Shown in pieces: positions 25,265 through 37,269 of a DNA stretch of 64,000 nucleotides. Where the stretch lies: NCBI GenBank assembly GCA_963920665.1, contig OY987268.1, forward strand, positions 13,456,501 through 13,520,500. The letters run 5' to 3'. The notes under the pieces were generated by a model. It made no database searches. It had not been told where the DNA came from and was given only the letters and a program-made list of their open reading frames with translations. Both the position numbers and the translations under genes were made by a program. How positions within the stretch are numbered: the stretch's first letter is position 1; each line of letters begins with the position of its first letter. The stretch comes from Straminergon stramineum. Lineage: Eukaryota > Streptophyta > Bryopsida > Hypnales > Calliergonaceae.

Positions 25265-27122
25265 CGAATTGGGTTGCAATCACAAAGTGCATCGATTAAT
25301 TAATGTGAGGTGAAAGGTGATGTCACTTGTTAGAACAATATTGGTCTAGGATGATTCTCTTTTGTTTTTTCATGAGTAAATGTTCCTTTTTTTAAACTAT
25401 AAGAAAAATAATAATGGGAGGGTGATTGAGGTGACATCAATATTGTATCCACAAATCAAAAAAGTCTATTTCACAATCTATGGGATATATCCCATTGTGT
25501 TGGACTATTTAATCCTTGAGTTCTATTTATTCATCAATTCAAATAGTTGGAGGGGGTATAGAATGAGAGATGCAGAGGTTGAAAATTCATCTAATTTTGA
25601 AAGTTTTATGATAAAGACATTCAAACGTTTCCCTTTAGATTAGTTGCAACTTTGCAAATTCAAACATACATTCAATGACAAAGTCCTAATAAGGTATTGG
25701 AGTCCTCGTTAACCTATCTTGCAATCAAAAAAAGGATTGATCATAATAGAATATGGAACTCAATATGGCTTCACTTGATTTGAGTTTTCTACTTTCAAAG
25801 ATACTATTTAGGAGGCTAGGTGGGCTAATTTGAAGATAAAGTGAGGCCTAAATCCAACCAATGAAACAATGGAAGCAACAAGAACATCCAATTATAAAGA
25901 CATGAATATTTGGGTGTTTGACCTCAGTTCACTCAAATTACATATTAGTTCTTCTAACCTATTGGCCAAAAGTACTTATTCTAATAAAATTACTTTGAAA
26001 TTGACCTCAATATAAGATCCTGCAATACCTTATTCAATATCACCAACCAATTTGTGATATTCATAACTCTTGTGAACTTTGAGGCAGGAGAACCTTCCTT
26101 TCCTGGGAATCAAGGCTCTTTTCATCATAGAAAATCTTGAATACAAGTTTCTCCCTCAATTTGGCCATGAATTGTGGGCGATCTAAATACAAATCATTCT
26201 TGTAACAAAGACATTGTAGATGGACCCTCAACCTTTCCTATTCAAGAATGTCATATTAGTCATTTTGAAAGAGTGCCCTTATGCAATGAACCCATTCCAT
26301 ATTTAACATGTGGTTTTCAAGAATATGTATTCTCATAATCAATATGTACAAATTTTCCAAATTTGGAGTTTGTAGAATAGCATATGTAAAGTTTGTTTAT
26401 GTTACCCTAGCTTTTATCTTCTTTTATATAGATATCTATACCACCCACCAATGGATTGTATCTTAGTATAAAAAGCAAGAGGAATGCTATATGAATACAA
26501 CAACATTACTCCAAATCAAGAGGTGAGGGGGCAAATTTTTGAAGGCTTTGATTGGTTGAAAATGAGAAGCCTTTAGATAATGATTTTTTCCCATAAAATG
26601 AGAGGTCACAAGATTCCAAGAAGGCCCACTGACAAGAGCGCACTTTTTCCTATGTGGTAGTAAAGGTCCTCAAATTTTGACCTCAAAAAATGATAGATAA
26701 ACACATCTCAAGGAGCTCAATTTGATTGAAATTCCCAAAGTCCTCATTAAAAAGGGTTATTTCTTAATATTTTTTACCATTTCATGCCTTCTTGGTGTTT
26801 TATACCAATCCAAAGGTCATATTCTTCAAAGAAAGACTTCTCAAGGGCAAATGAGGGGGCTTGAAGAAAGAGACTTTTCAATTTTCTAGTCCCCTTTTTC
26901 AGTGTTAGGAAAATCAATCCATCACAAGCAATAGATCCATCACAAATATGTAGTGAATGACCCATTAACCCTATAATGACATGGCAACCTAAAAGTGCCT
27001 GATAGATGACAAAGAATCCTTCTATTTAAGACAAAAGTGTAGATGTTCATCTTTGGAATTTTGTGTGAAAAGGGGAGGTCTATTATAGTTGTTTGCCCTC
27101 CAATGAGTGCTCTTGGTTTATT
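25265..27122. other. Intergenic, no gene seen
   Basis: AT-rich. The frames at 25380-25643 and 26774-26965 show no known motif. No boundaries of mobile elements were recognised, though the style of sequence matches the decayed repeats around it. Confidence 0.3.
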
Positions 27123-27126
27123 TTAA

Positions 27127-27600
27127 CCCCTAAAGTTCCTTGACTATGTGTTCAACAAAAATGCTCTCAAACTCTCACTTCTAGAACAAATAAATAAATA
27201 AAAAATTTCATTTCAGACACATGTAAACATAGGTTCTTGTTGTTGTATGCTAGTTTGAGAAGATGTGGAAAAAAATTCAGAAATTTCCATTGTGTGGATT
27301 GCAAGATATTAGCATTTGAAGTGACAAAAATCTTTTTTTTGGCCATGTGAAAAAACGGGCACATGTACTTCACAAGGTCACATTTGTATGTAAAAATGTC
27401 CAAAATGGAGGTGCTTCTATGGATTCATTCTTCAAGGCAAGTTGGCTATATGCTTGAAAAATTTCACATCATTTGAGAAACAAACAACATTTGGCATCAT
27501 AACTTTTCACTTGTATACTCAAATGAAATGAAATTTGACACTTATGGAAGATATTCTTCGTCCACACCTTGTAAAAAAATTTAGCCTAAATAAGTCAAAT
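27127..27600 (+). mobile_element. TTAA-type element, subfamily D, left part
   Basis: It begins CCCCTAAAGTTCCTTGAC after TTAA (27123-27126). It is alignable with 32748-33130 through GTGTTCAACAAAAATGCTC, TGCAAGATATTAGC(A)TTTGAA and CTTCAAGGCAAGTTG. Its first 200 bp also resemble 45646-45850 and 63710-63910. I could not find a right end; homology fades after about 27600. Confidence 0.5.
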
Positions 27601-28075
27601 ATTTTCTCACATGTACCTACTCAAAAAATTTATGTTGCCAAAAATACAAGGTTGGTCCTTTAGAGGTGAAACAAATGATTTACATTGTACTAAAAAGGAT
27701 GATTTCCATAGTAACCAACCTGACACTTTAAGGTGAAAGTCTTGCATCAATCTATAATAACCTTTTTTCAATAAATGAGATTTGGAATAAGGTGAAGGCA
27801 TCCATAACTAAGAATTTTAAGAATTTTTGGACATGATTTGGAGTAGTATAAGGCAAAGCAAATATTTTCCTAATTGCAAAGATAGAAATGAAAGGGATTT
27901 CAAAAAAATTGGTAATTCTATTGCTTGAACTAGAATTACTATGAATTTTGAAGCCAAAAGTTGCTTTGGGCCCATGTCCAATGAGTCCAATGTCTAGAGT
28001 CTTCCAAAATGACTCACTTAGGGACTACTACCTGTTGACTTTGGCACGCAAGATGAAGAACATGTGACATTTTTT

Positions 28076-28173
28076 TGGACACAAATGAAACGAAATTTCA
28101 TTGCAAGGGGAAAAAATACAAACCGGTCAGCCGCAAGTGGCCTAGTTGGGGAACCACTGACTCAGACGAAAGG
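28076..28173 (-). mobile_element. 5'-truncated LINE 3' end (98 bp) with 18-bp target duplication
   Basis: The direct repeat GAACATGTGACATTTTTT occurs at 28058-28075 and 28074-28091 and flanks the insert, with a slight overlap ambiguity at the edges. On the minus strand the insert ends in TTGCAATGAAATTTCGTTTC and ATTTGTGTCC before the A tail. That is a common plant L1-type LINE 3' end and is also present at 30433-30475. There is no coding sequence. Confidence 0.75.
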
Positions 28174-28489
28174 GAACATGTGACATTTTTTGACAAACGA
28201 CAATGAGTCCCAACCTCTCTTGAATTTCAAACACCCTATTGATTGTCGATACGACACTAGTTGGTAATGGGTGCCTTCACCTAACCGATTGGATTGAGTT
28301 AGTAGTGGCAATCAATGTCTTAGGTGACAATAATCGAGTGATTACTGACTACAATAAGAACTTCTACCTTTTGAATTTAAATTCATTGCAACAAGTGTCT
28401 TTTCAATTAGGCCTTCATGTTGTAGCCACATTAGGAAATATTACAATTGCCTTAGGTGAGTAAGATGTCCATTATGGATACTCTTTGCG

Positions 28490-28640
28490 TTGTTTTAGGA
28501 TAGTCTACAGACTCTTTGGGGCCATAATGGTCAACACACTTCAAAAATTCATGACAAATTTACACTTTGTCAAAAAATATATATAATTTCAATTGCTCTC
28601 ATTGTTTCTCACACTTGTTTGTATGTGGAGAAAAAAATTA
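28490..28640 (+). repeat. Dispersed repeat R2, copy 2
   Basis: It matches 23990-24150 in the same orientation and 30295-30425 in reverse. Upstream homology (ATCAATGTCTTAG, then AATAAGAACTTCTA) links 28305-28370 to 23400-23460. Confidence 0.75.
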
Positions 28641-30294
28641 AAATTTCAACAATGTCAACAGGGCACACAAGTCATTCTACTTGTTATTAGATGGTTTACC
28701 TTAATCCCAGTTTGAACATTCCTTAGAGCATCCACAGTGCATGACTAGGAATATAAAGAGTATTGACAATTTCAAGTTTAGGAGCACAGACTTCATTCTG
28801 TTCTGGTGACTTTTAAATGAAATTGATCTAATGCAAAGCCTACAATCCCAACCTCAAATGATATTTTTCTATATAATAAAAAAAAGTGGAAAAGATTCTA
28901 CATTTAAAAAAAGATTTGGAGAGTGTTCTTTAGAGTTGACCCTTCATTATGCCATTACAATTTTAGAAGTGGGTTCCATTGCAAATGCTCATCTCTACCA
29001 ACAAACAACATAATGAATCTACTTTTGAGAACATGGTGTGTCCATGCGAAGGTGAAGACCTTGTCAAACTTTTAACCAAACCCCTACCAACTATCTGCAC
29101 AATTCTAGATTCAAATGTGCCAACCAGAATACCAATACAATTGGACTTGAGTTTGGAGTGACATGAAAGAGGCTGTTGGGACAAGCTAGAAGCAACACCT
29201 TCCACTAGAAGACAACCTTGTTGCCTTCAACAAAATCTACATAACATTTTTGTTTATTGTAACATAAAAACATCAGTTTCAACGCCAAATATTCTAGTGT
29301 CCTGACTTAGAGCAATCACCCACCCTCAACTGGGGACTCTTTTCTTGTTTTGTCTATGAACTTTCAGAAGGCCCCAGATGCATGGTGCAGGTCAAACATG
29401 TTGGGCACTATAGCTTGAAGTGTGGTGACAAAATTTAGCTACGGCTTGCATTGAAAAATGTCCAAGTCTCCGACTAGTGGGACAGAAATGAAAACTCACC
29501 CAGGAATGGCAAACCTCTTCCCAGGGCAGTATTCTGCACCCTCGGTGGAGATGCCCCGGAGGCGATGAGAAACTTATTAACTTGCAGTTAGTTGAGCACT
29601 TTTTTTTTGCACAGCCAGCCAGTGCCAACTGAAAACTGGAATTTTTATTTTTGTATTTTCTTTAATTTGACACTTGCTGCAGTTGTACTTGAACAGATGC
29701 TAGATGCCTATTGATTCTGAAAGAATGTCCACTACTGTCCACTCACATGCCCTAGTAAGTTATTCAAACAGTATGTTAATTGAAGTGGGTATAGTGAAAC
29801 TGACACGGTTTTCCTTGGAAGGTCCGCCATGAGTGAGGTCAAATGTTTCGTCTGATTTTAATAATTTTTTGAAAGTGAATGTGACCTCGGAGTTGGCTTT
29901 CCCAGATCTGTCCCATCATCCATTGACCTCACTAGCTTTTTTTAAGTTAGCCCATGACAAATTTATTAGTTTTTTTAATTTAATTTTTAATTTTATAAAC
30001 CAATTTTATTAGTTTCAAAACATATGACAGACGGATTTGGCTAAACAAAACGAAAGAAGGGTATGTTACTGTACTTTCGTACAATTATAAAACAATGAAA
30101 TCAACATTTGGGTACTGAGTGGTTGTACACAAAATGGGTTGCTAAAAAAAACATTTTTGTGCAAAATGGTACCCCCCCTCACTGATTACTGAGCTCTTGC
30201 TTGGCATAAAGTAGAACAACCCATCATGGGTTCATGGGCAGAATTAGGAATTTGCCCTTCATGAAGTTTCTGAAATTTTTATTCCCTACATAAC
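28641..30294. other. Intergenic, no gene seen; one possible MITE
   Basis: At 28723-28740 TTA plus GAGCATCCACAGTGC looks like a Harbinger MITE terminus. A weak partner (CCATTGCAAATGCTC) ends at 28990, but the TTA is not duplicated there. 29370-29640 is GC-richer and might be a gene relic. No motif was identified. Confidence 0.3.
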
Positions 30295-30430
30295 TTAAAG
30301 ACAAGTGTGAGAAACAGCCAGAGCAATTGAAATTATATTTTTTCAACAAAGTATGAGTTTGTTATGAATTTTTGGAGTGTGTTGCCCATCATGGCCTAAA
30401 CAGACTGAGTCTCTAAACTGCCCAAAACCA
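30295..30430 (-). repeat. Dispersed repeat R2, copy 3 (reverse)
   Basis: The reverse complement of this block gives GTCTGTTTAGGCCATGATGG, then ACACTCCAAAAATTCATAAC, AAACTCATACTTTGTTG and CAATTGCTCTGGCTG. These match the copies at 24.0 and 28.5 kb. A LINE tail follows directly. Confidence 0.7.
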
Positions 30431-30432
30431 AC

Positions 30433-30475
30433 TTAAATTTGCAATGAAATTCCGTTTCATTTGTGTCAAAAAAAA
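30433..30475 (+). mobile_element. LINE 3' tail fragment
   Basis: TTGCAATGAAATTCCGTTTC followed by ATTTGTGTC and a run of ten A is the plus-orientation counterpart of the LINE end at 28076-28173. I could not delimit the 5' end or a target duplication. Confidence 0.6.
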
Positions 30476-31166
30476 AAGAATCCACATTATCTTTATTCAA
30501 TTTGAATACATAAATATTATTACTTTCAAATCTAATAGGTTTACTTCATGCAAACAAACACTTCACTGCTATTCCATTGGGCAACAAGCAAATGCATGCC
30601 CTGCATACATCGGCACACAACATGCTGAAGGCGCTTTCAAATATGCTTATGAAGCTCTGTGATTGGCTGTCAACTCCAACAGTGGATAACTGAACCTCTT
30701 TTTTATTTGTTATTCAGTGCTGACAGTTCTGCCAATTAATGAAAGCTTTCTACCCAAGACACCCATTGGCTGTCAGTCTCTGCCAACATTCGGAACTCTT
30801 ATCATTTGGGCACAGTGGATTATATTAGGAAGTGGGAGGAGGTTTGTAAAGCATTCATTTGAAGAGATGAAAATTAATTTCATTTTGGGAAGGTTAGACT
30901 CACTTCTTGAAATGAATTTTCCAGAAATTTTCTTGGAGAAAAGAGAAACGGAATTGGCATCTAACCCAAGTCGTTTCATGTTATTTGGAGCTTTGTGGAA
31001 TTAGTTATGAATTTTTGAAGTTGAAATGCAAGTAGTTATTGAACATGTCCACCTCTTGAAATGTCCACTATTAGCACATTGTTGGTGCAATGGGGAAGCA
31101 AAATGTACCTCTACGTTAGGAGATGAGTGTAGAGCTTGAGCATTTTTATGGACCTCCTACCTTGAA

Positions 31167-32083
31167 TCCTAAAGGTAAGGTTGGAAGGGAGGTTTGGAAG
31201 AGGGAAAGTCCCAAACTACCAATTTTCGATGCAATGTCGAAAATTAAAAATTAAAACCTTTTTTAGGGGAAATTCCAACCATACAAAAGTGTAGTAGGCA
31301 AGTAAGGAAATGTGAAAAAGATTTCAACCCATGTGATTGCATTGATTGAAAAGATTATAACATTTGAAGTGAAATTATTTATTTTATTTTCATTCCAACA
31401 AAATAGGGTCAACAAACTTCGAGCCCTTTTGGAGTAAATTTTTTAGTCTTGATGAATTTAAGTATCTCTACCATTGAGTTCTAAATCTTGTTAGGTACAC
31501 TCATGCAAAATTTCATAAACAAATATGGGATCTAGCTTACTTTAAATTACCTTGCAATGCAAAGAAGTTTAGTGAATTGGCAACACATTGTCTAGTCATT
31601 TTTTGATGATTTCTTTTGCAATGAGGAAATTTTTTATTTGAAATCTAAATAGTGAAAACTTAGAGACAACATTTGGAATATGTGCCAAAAATTCAAAGAA
31701 CTTTGACTCCACAAATTGCAAGATAATAGGGCTTGAATTTAGAAGAATTTTTTTTCTTGACTAAATTGCCTTAATATAGCTAACAATGTTTGACTCCTTT
31801 TAGAATGTCATTTGAGAACTAAGTTTTTTTTGACAATTGTATGTCATATTTTATTAGTTACATACATGCCAAATTTCAAAAGTCAATGAAGGTTTTAGCA
31901 AAAGATGCCCCAAAGATATCCAAATTGTACGAACTACCCAATTTTTTTCAAGTAGCATAACTTTTGATCTGTGCACCCATTGGAAAAAAATTATATTCCT
32001 ATAAGGGGTATATGTTTATAGCTTGTGTCAAATTTCTATAAACATTTGACTAAAATGAAACTTCAAGCTTGCTTTTTGAGGGG
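31167..32083. mobile_element. Non-autonomous TTAA-type element, subfamily B, copy 2
   Basis: It is 917 bp and aligns end to end with 1117-2088. It shares AAAGTCC-CAAA near the left, AAGATTATAACATTTGAAGT in the middle and CAAAAGATGCCCCAAAGAT near the right. The ends are TCCTAAAGG and TTTTTGAGGGG, with flanks degenerate from TTAA (TGAA and TTAC). It is non-coding. Confidence 0.55.
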
Positions 32084-32743
32084 TTACTTAAATGAAACTA
32101 TTAGATTAACAAAAATTAGGATTTTTTATGCTTGAGTTCTATATTACCACATTCTTTTGTTAACCCTTTGTTGTAGCATGCTTATAGTATCACTACATAA
32201 TTTCTTATAATCACTATCATTGGGATTGCATGGGATACAATAACTATAACTTCACAGTGGGTTCAATATAAAATAATTATTTGTAGCCCTACGAGACATC
32301 ACCTTGTCAATCAACACTCAAGATAAGTTGGTGAATATATTCAATGAGTGAATACAAGTGCTTGACTTGTCATCTACTTACAATATAATTAAATAGTTAT
32401 AAGGTTAACTTGGTTATTGACATGTCACAACACTCAAGATAAGTTCATGTAGATATTCAATATGACAATATAAAGTGCCTCACTTATTATCTATTTACAA
32501 TATGATTAATTATAGTAATAAGGTTAACTTGATTAATAACAATAACATGTCACAAGCTTGGCAGTTTTTTATAAAAGTGACACTTCTTCACACTCAATTA
32601 TGTGATGTGGATTGTGTATAAAGTTAAATTGATTTTACACTAAAGAAAAGTGATCATTCCTTCAATCAGAATGAACTTAGTTTGTAAAAAGTACACCAAT
32701 AAGTGATAATTTCCATCAATATCTTTTATTCCTTTAACTCCTA
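32084..32743. other. Intergenic, no gene seen
   Basis: AT-rich with a local near-duplication: CACAACACTCAAGATAAGTT and related phrases recur at about 32330 and 32430, and GTTATAAGGTTAACTTG-type phrases at 32400 and 32515. There is no coding frame. Confidence 0.35.
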
Positions 32744-32747
32744 AAGT

Positions 32748-33135
32748 TTTTTGACTATGTTTTCACCAAAAATGCTCCAAAACTGTCATTTCTATTACAA
32801 GTACCAAATTTTAGAAAAAAATACATTTTTAGACACTTTTAACCATAGGATTTTGTAGTACAATGGTTTGAAAAGATGTGGAAAAAATTTCAGAAATTTC
32901 CACCATGTAGATTGCAAGATATGAGTGTTTGAATTGACAAAAATCCTTTTTTTGGCCCTCCCCCCCAATATGCAATTGCACATCACAAGGTCACATTTGT
33001 ATAAAAAATTTTCCCAAATGGTGGTGCTTCTTTGGATTCACTCTTCAAGGCAAGTTGACTACATGCTTGAAAAAAAATTCAGATCATTTGAAATTGTACA
33101 ACATATAGGAAAAAAAAGTAAGTCAAATGAAGTAG
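32748..33135 (+). mobile_element. TTAA-type element, subfamily D, partial
   Basis: It starts CTCCTAAAGTTTTTTGAC after TTAA (32744-32747) and aligns with 27127-27600. The right part is not defined because another element begins at the TTAA at 33136-33139. Confidence 0.5.
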
Positions 33136-33139
33136 TTAA

Positions 33140-33332
33140 CCCCTAGGACCAAGTGTCCATTCAACGTATGCAAGAAATCTCAAGTAGGTTCCTACAAAGT
33201 CATTTTTGTTTGGATGTTCATAAAATTTGTACATAATTTGTAGTTATGTAACCCCTTCTTGAAAATCTAATTTGTTTTCCAATCGGGTGCCTGGATCATT
33301 TTTGCCCCAAATGTGCCTTGGTCCTTTAGGGG
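33140..33332. mobile_element. TTAA-flanked MITE, 193 bp
   Basis: TTAA is present on both sides (33136-33139 and 33333-33336). The ends are CCCCTAGGACCAAG and CTTGGTCCTTTAGGGG, inverted repeats of about 16 bp apart from a 2-bp indel. The interior is non-coding. It is the clearest small copy of the CCCCTAAAGG-ended group. Confidence 0.85.
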
Positions 33333-33336
33333 TTAA

Positions 33337-33864
33337 TGATTCTAAACACTAAATTTTTAAGAATTTTGTTATAGAATTGAAAAATGCCAATCCAATGGTT
33401 GTAATGTTGTAATAAACAATCTACATCCTACAATTTTATTTTTTTCCAAAAATATTGAAAATTGAGTTAAATAAAGGACTTCAAAGCTTATCTTATAGTA
33501 GAGAGATTCCATAACTACCTGCAAACTAAAACTCCTCATAACTTTCATCTCATTAATCAAAATGGAATGATTCAAAGCTTTCTTCATATATTTAAATCTA
33601 AAAAATCAATTTCAAATTTTTGTTTCTTAAGAAAGTCATTTTTTATTAAGTTTTTTGAGGTGCCCAGGGTGCCCGCCACACAATGAAAATGACATATCAT
33701 GCAATAACTTTTCAACTACACAATCAAAAGTTATAGAAATTGTTGGGCTTTAAAGCTACTCCTCATCCCCATGTTGTGGAAAATTTAAAATAAAAAAATT
33801 CCATTCGAAGGGAGTTGCCTCAAATCCCTATGTTGCCAAAAAACAGAGTTTAGTGCTTTTGGGG
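33337..33864 (-). mobile_element. Truncated inverted copy of the 0.92-kb TTAA-type element
   Basis: The end at 33864 (complement CCCCAAAAGCACTAAAC) is followed by TTAA at 33865-33868. Read on the minus strand, the sequence matches 34077-34590 almost throughout, including GGAGTAGC, ATGACATATCATGCAATAAC reversed and the GAATCATTCCATTTTGATTA region. About 40 percent of the element, on its far side, is missing. With the element at 34077-35006 it forms a large inverted repeat. Confidence 0.75.
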
Positions 33865-34076
33865 TTAAGAATAGTAAACATAAACAACAACTAAAAGCCA
33901 CAATTACAAGGGTGCTACTTAAAATTACCAATTTGAAATTTGGTGTTGCAATTTTCTTGCATTAGAAACAAGACAATAAGGTCTTAAAAATGTTGTACAA
34001 TCTCAAAATCTATACCACAAGTGAAGGTCAAGGTCAACACATCTTTGTCAAATAACAACTCCGGGGTATTTCCTAA

Positions 34077-35006
34077 CCCCTAAAGGTCCAAACAATGTTT
34101 TGGGACAACATAGTGATTTAGCACTACGAATGAAATTTTTACTTTTACTCTTTTTTTCTTTGAAATTTTCATACAACATATGCCCAAGGAGTAGCTTTAA
34201 CATGCATCAATTTTTATAAATTTTGATTACGTAGTTCAAAAGTTATTGTATGATATGTCATTTTCATTGTGTGGTGGGCACCTTGGGTAGCTCAAAAAAT
34301 TTAAGAAAAAATAATTTTCTTAAGAAATAAAAATTTGAAATTGGTTTTCTAGATTTAAATATACATTGAAAGCTTTGAATCATTCCATTTTGATTCATGA
34401 GATGAAAGTTACAAGGAGTTTTAGTTTGCGGGTAGTTATGGAATCTCTATTGTAAGATAAACTTTGAAGTCATTTATTTAATTTTATTTTCAATATTTTT
34501 GAAAAAAAATAAAACAATGGGTGTAGATTGTTTATTACAACATTCAAACCATTGGGATTGGCATTTTTCAATTCTATAAATGAACTCTTTACAATTTAGT
34601 AATTTGAATCATTCTCTATTTTTTTTCTACTCACTATTTTTTTCAAGTATAAATATTAGTATTATTTTAAAAATTTTATATGCATTCCCAACTTATTTCT
34701 TCAACATATTTTAGGCAGTTGCAAGTTGTAGATCTACACATTTTTGTGTAAAAAAGTTTGAAAGTTGAATTCTAATCATTTGGGAAGAGTTGAAAATGCT
34801 TCTTTTTGAAATACAAGAGATTTGATCTTGCAATTGGTAAGATTTTTTATTCTGAAATTTTAGAAGAGTGTATACCAACAAGTTAACTAAAGAATTTGAT
34901 TATTGAATTTGTTAATGAATAAATAAAGATGAAGATTTTAGTCATGCTTTGGAGACTAATATTTTGAAGTAGTGATGGGCCTAAAAACATCAAAAAACTT
35001 TAGGGG
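34077..35006 (+). mobile_element. TTAA-type element, subfamily A (0.92 kb), full length
   Basis: It is 930 bp with ends CCCCTAAAGGTCC and AAACTTTAGGGG, flanked by CTAA (34073-34076) and TTAA (35007-35010). It aligns along its whole length with 42835-44284 once the 529-bp insertion there is removed. It has no coding frame of note. Near the right end it carries the phrase GAAGATTTTAGTCATGCTTT, conserved in all copies. Confidence 0.8.
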
Positions 35007-35010
35007 TTAA

Positions 35011-35949
35011 GAAAGAAGGTTCAACATTCAATTGCCTAGATTAAAAATATTAAATTTTTTTATACAAATTTTTTTGGAAGCAATTTTCCTAATTTTTTCA
35101 CATCTATTTTTAGAATAATTTCCTACCGTCGCATGCCATACACTCTTGTCAAAAACCCTCATTAATCCAGATTCACCAAATCTACAACTTCCACCAACCC
35201 ATGGCCAGGAGTCCAATGCATGACAAAAGCGTGACGCTGGATAAAACTGGAAATCTACCAATCTTCAAGCCTGGACCACTGGCTCTCAAAATAGCAAATC
35301 TAAAATCACATAACTAAACCAATCCGTGCACAAATTCTGCACTCCATTAGATCATATACCTTAGTTCACCTGAGGTCACCTTTTGTCGAAAAATAATTAT
35401 ATTTTTTAAAGACAAATGGATTTGGAAATAAATAAGTCACTTTGCTGAATTCAAGGAAAATTAAATATAAAGAAGTCAAAATTGGTTGGAAATGGTACAT
35501 TTACAGTTCAATCCCATGACAAGTCTATTATATAATGTGGAATCCAAATTCATTCTTCTAACTTTACTTCTAATCTTATGAAAGCAAGGGATACTATGAA
35601 AAGGAATAAGTTCATTAAAGGGTATGACTATCACTTTCCTATGCAATGAAGAAAAGCATTTAACTTCTAAGATTATTTGAAGGATTGCCAAAAGTTAAGA
35701 TTTCTTTTTAATAATTTAAAATTACTCTCTCCATTTGGAAATAGTGTAGGTATCCATTCTTAGTGATGATCTAAATTATTAATAAAAAAAATGAACAACT
35801 GAACTAGCTCTTCCAATTTTAAATAATTAATTGTGGCAAAAATGTGCCAAAGGTAACCTTAGACTACTATGATAAATGACAGCATGAATGTGGATTTCAC
35901 TTCACCAAACATTTATTATCATCACAGTCAATTGAAGCAAAACCAAGGT
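35011..35949. other. Intergenic, no gene seen
   Basis: AT-rich. The minus-strand frame at 35028-35261 carries no recognisable domain. It ends at the target site of the solo LTR. Confidence 0.3.
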
Positions 35950-37264
35950 TGTCACACGCCTATCTCCTTGGGGTGCCCGAAGTGCCTTAGTGAGCAAGGA
36001 GGGACCTTGGGGGTGACTTCCCAAGCCTTGCAATAGGCTAAGAAGGGAGAAATGAGAGACTCCCGAGCAATCAAGGCACAATAGCGCCTTGGTTAAGAAG
36101 AGTGTAGTAGCATGTCATACATTCTTGGAAAGCTCTTGAGAATACGCTTCTAACCGTCCAAAAAACGCATGATTTGGACTAGTAGGCTAGAAGTTATGGC
36201 CGTTCAAAGTTGGGGGTGTCCCGGTGGCGATGGGACACTCAAAGGCTAGGTGTGAGGGGTTCCTAAGGAATCACTCAACAAAGCATGGCATGTAGCATAT
36301 CATTGGAAAGCTACAAAAACAAGGAAGTTAGAATGCCAAGCATTACGAGGTTCTAAGACATGAGCCAAAAGTTATGGCCAAGAGAAGGGTCGTGGTGAAG
36401 GTGTGACGCCACTCCTGGTGAATCCGAATGTTTAGAGGGCCATCACTTTGTGAGAACTTGTCCAAATGGGACAAGTGAGCAGTCCATCGACATTTACTCG
36501 TCACATAGATATCCAAAATGGGATTGCGTGTGGGATTTGGATCCCTAAATGCAAAGTTACACTGTTTGAAAGTTCGGAAGTCCAAATGGAGTTAGAACTT
36601 GGGGATTTCGGGTGGAAACGGGTGGTCTTCTAAAACCCAAGGGGATTTGGGAAGTCCCTTTGACCCACAAGGGGGGTCTACCGAATCCTACAAAAAGTAT
36701 TATAAGGAGGGGTTGGTTTCCCTCCTTACTCCCTCTTGGAGCCTTGGTGAGTCCTAGTGACTTATGGATGGTGATGTAACTTCACTACCGGCTTCAAGGC
36801 TCCTTGGGACACTTGTGTGTGTGTATCCCAGGCACCAGTTGATTGGAGTCCCACTCCTTGTTAGGCCTTTCGCAATGTGTCCGGAGTTGTGAGTCTCGAT
36901 TAGTGTTGGTGTGAGAGTAGCAAATACACAACTGGCCTAGTATGAAGTGGGGCGACAACCAAGGGTGGTTAGGACCATGGTGAGTAGTACCACCATGAGT
37001 CCTAGTACAGTAAGATGGAAGTTCTGCCTCATGTCACCAAGTGACATGCCAAGTGCCACGAGTGGAATGCGTGCTAGTAGTCCCGGGATTGGGACCTAGT
37101 AATATGAGTTGAAAATGGGAATTAATGTTGTGAGTGCGTGGCATGTGCAGTGTTAGTTAATTCGGGCCTAAGTGATACTGGAATTGGAGCGTGGTGAGCC
37201 CCGATAGCTGTGAAGGGCTCTTGAAGCCTGTTTGAAGCTGTAAGGTATTACTAGGGCCGTGACA
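35950..37264. mobile_element. Solo LTR, 1315 bp, 5-bp target duplication AAGGT
   Basis: It begins TGTCACACGCC and ends GGGCCGTGACA, so it has TG...CA ends with a 6-bp terminal inverted repeat. The pentamer AAGGT is duplicated at 35945-35949 and 37265-37269. There is no gag-pol and no second LTR, so this is a single LTR left by recombination between two. Base composition is markedly GC-richer than the flanks. It contains an internal repeated block (TAGCAT-TCAT...GGAAAGCT...AAGTTATGGCC) at about 36106-36205 and 36293-36385. The length suggests a Ty3/gypsy family, but that is inference. Orientation is probably plus, from the TATA-like site. Confidence 0.92.
36698..36707 (+). promoter_or_regulatory. 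Putative LTR TATA box
   Basis: TATTATAAGG lies about 750 bp into the LTR and is followed by a pyrimidine-rich stretch (TTTCCCTCCTTACTCCCTC). This is the arrangement expected at the U3/R border of a plant LTR. It is based on motif and position only. Confidence 0.35.
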
Positions 37265-37269
37265 AAGGT

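Noticed and set aside
28726..28990. Possible Harbinger-type MITE
   Set aside because: The left terminus is convincing (TTA, GAGCATCCACAGTGC), but the right end is weak and TTA is not duplicated, so it is not called as an element.
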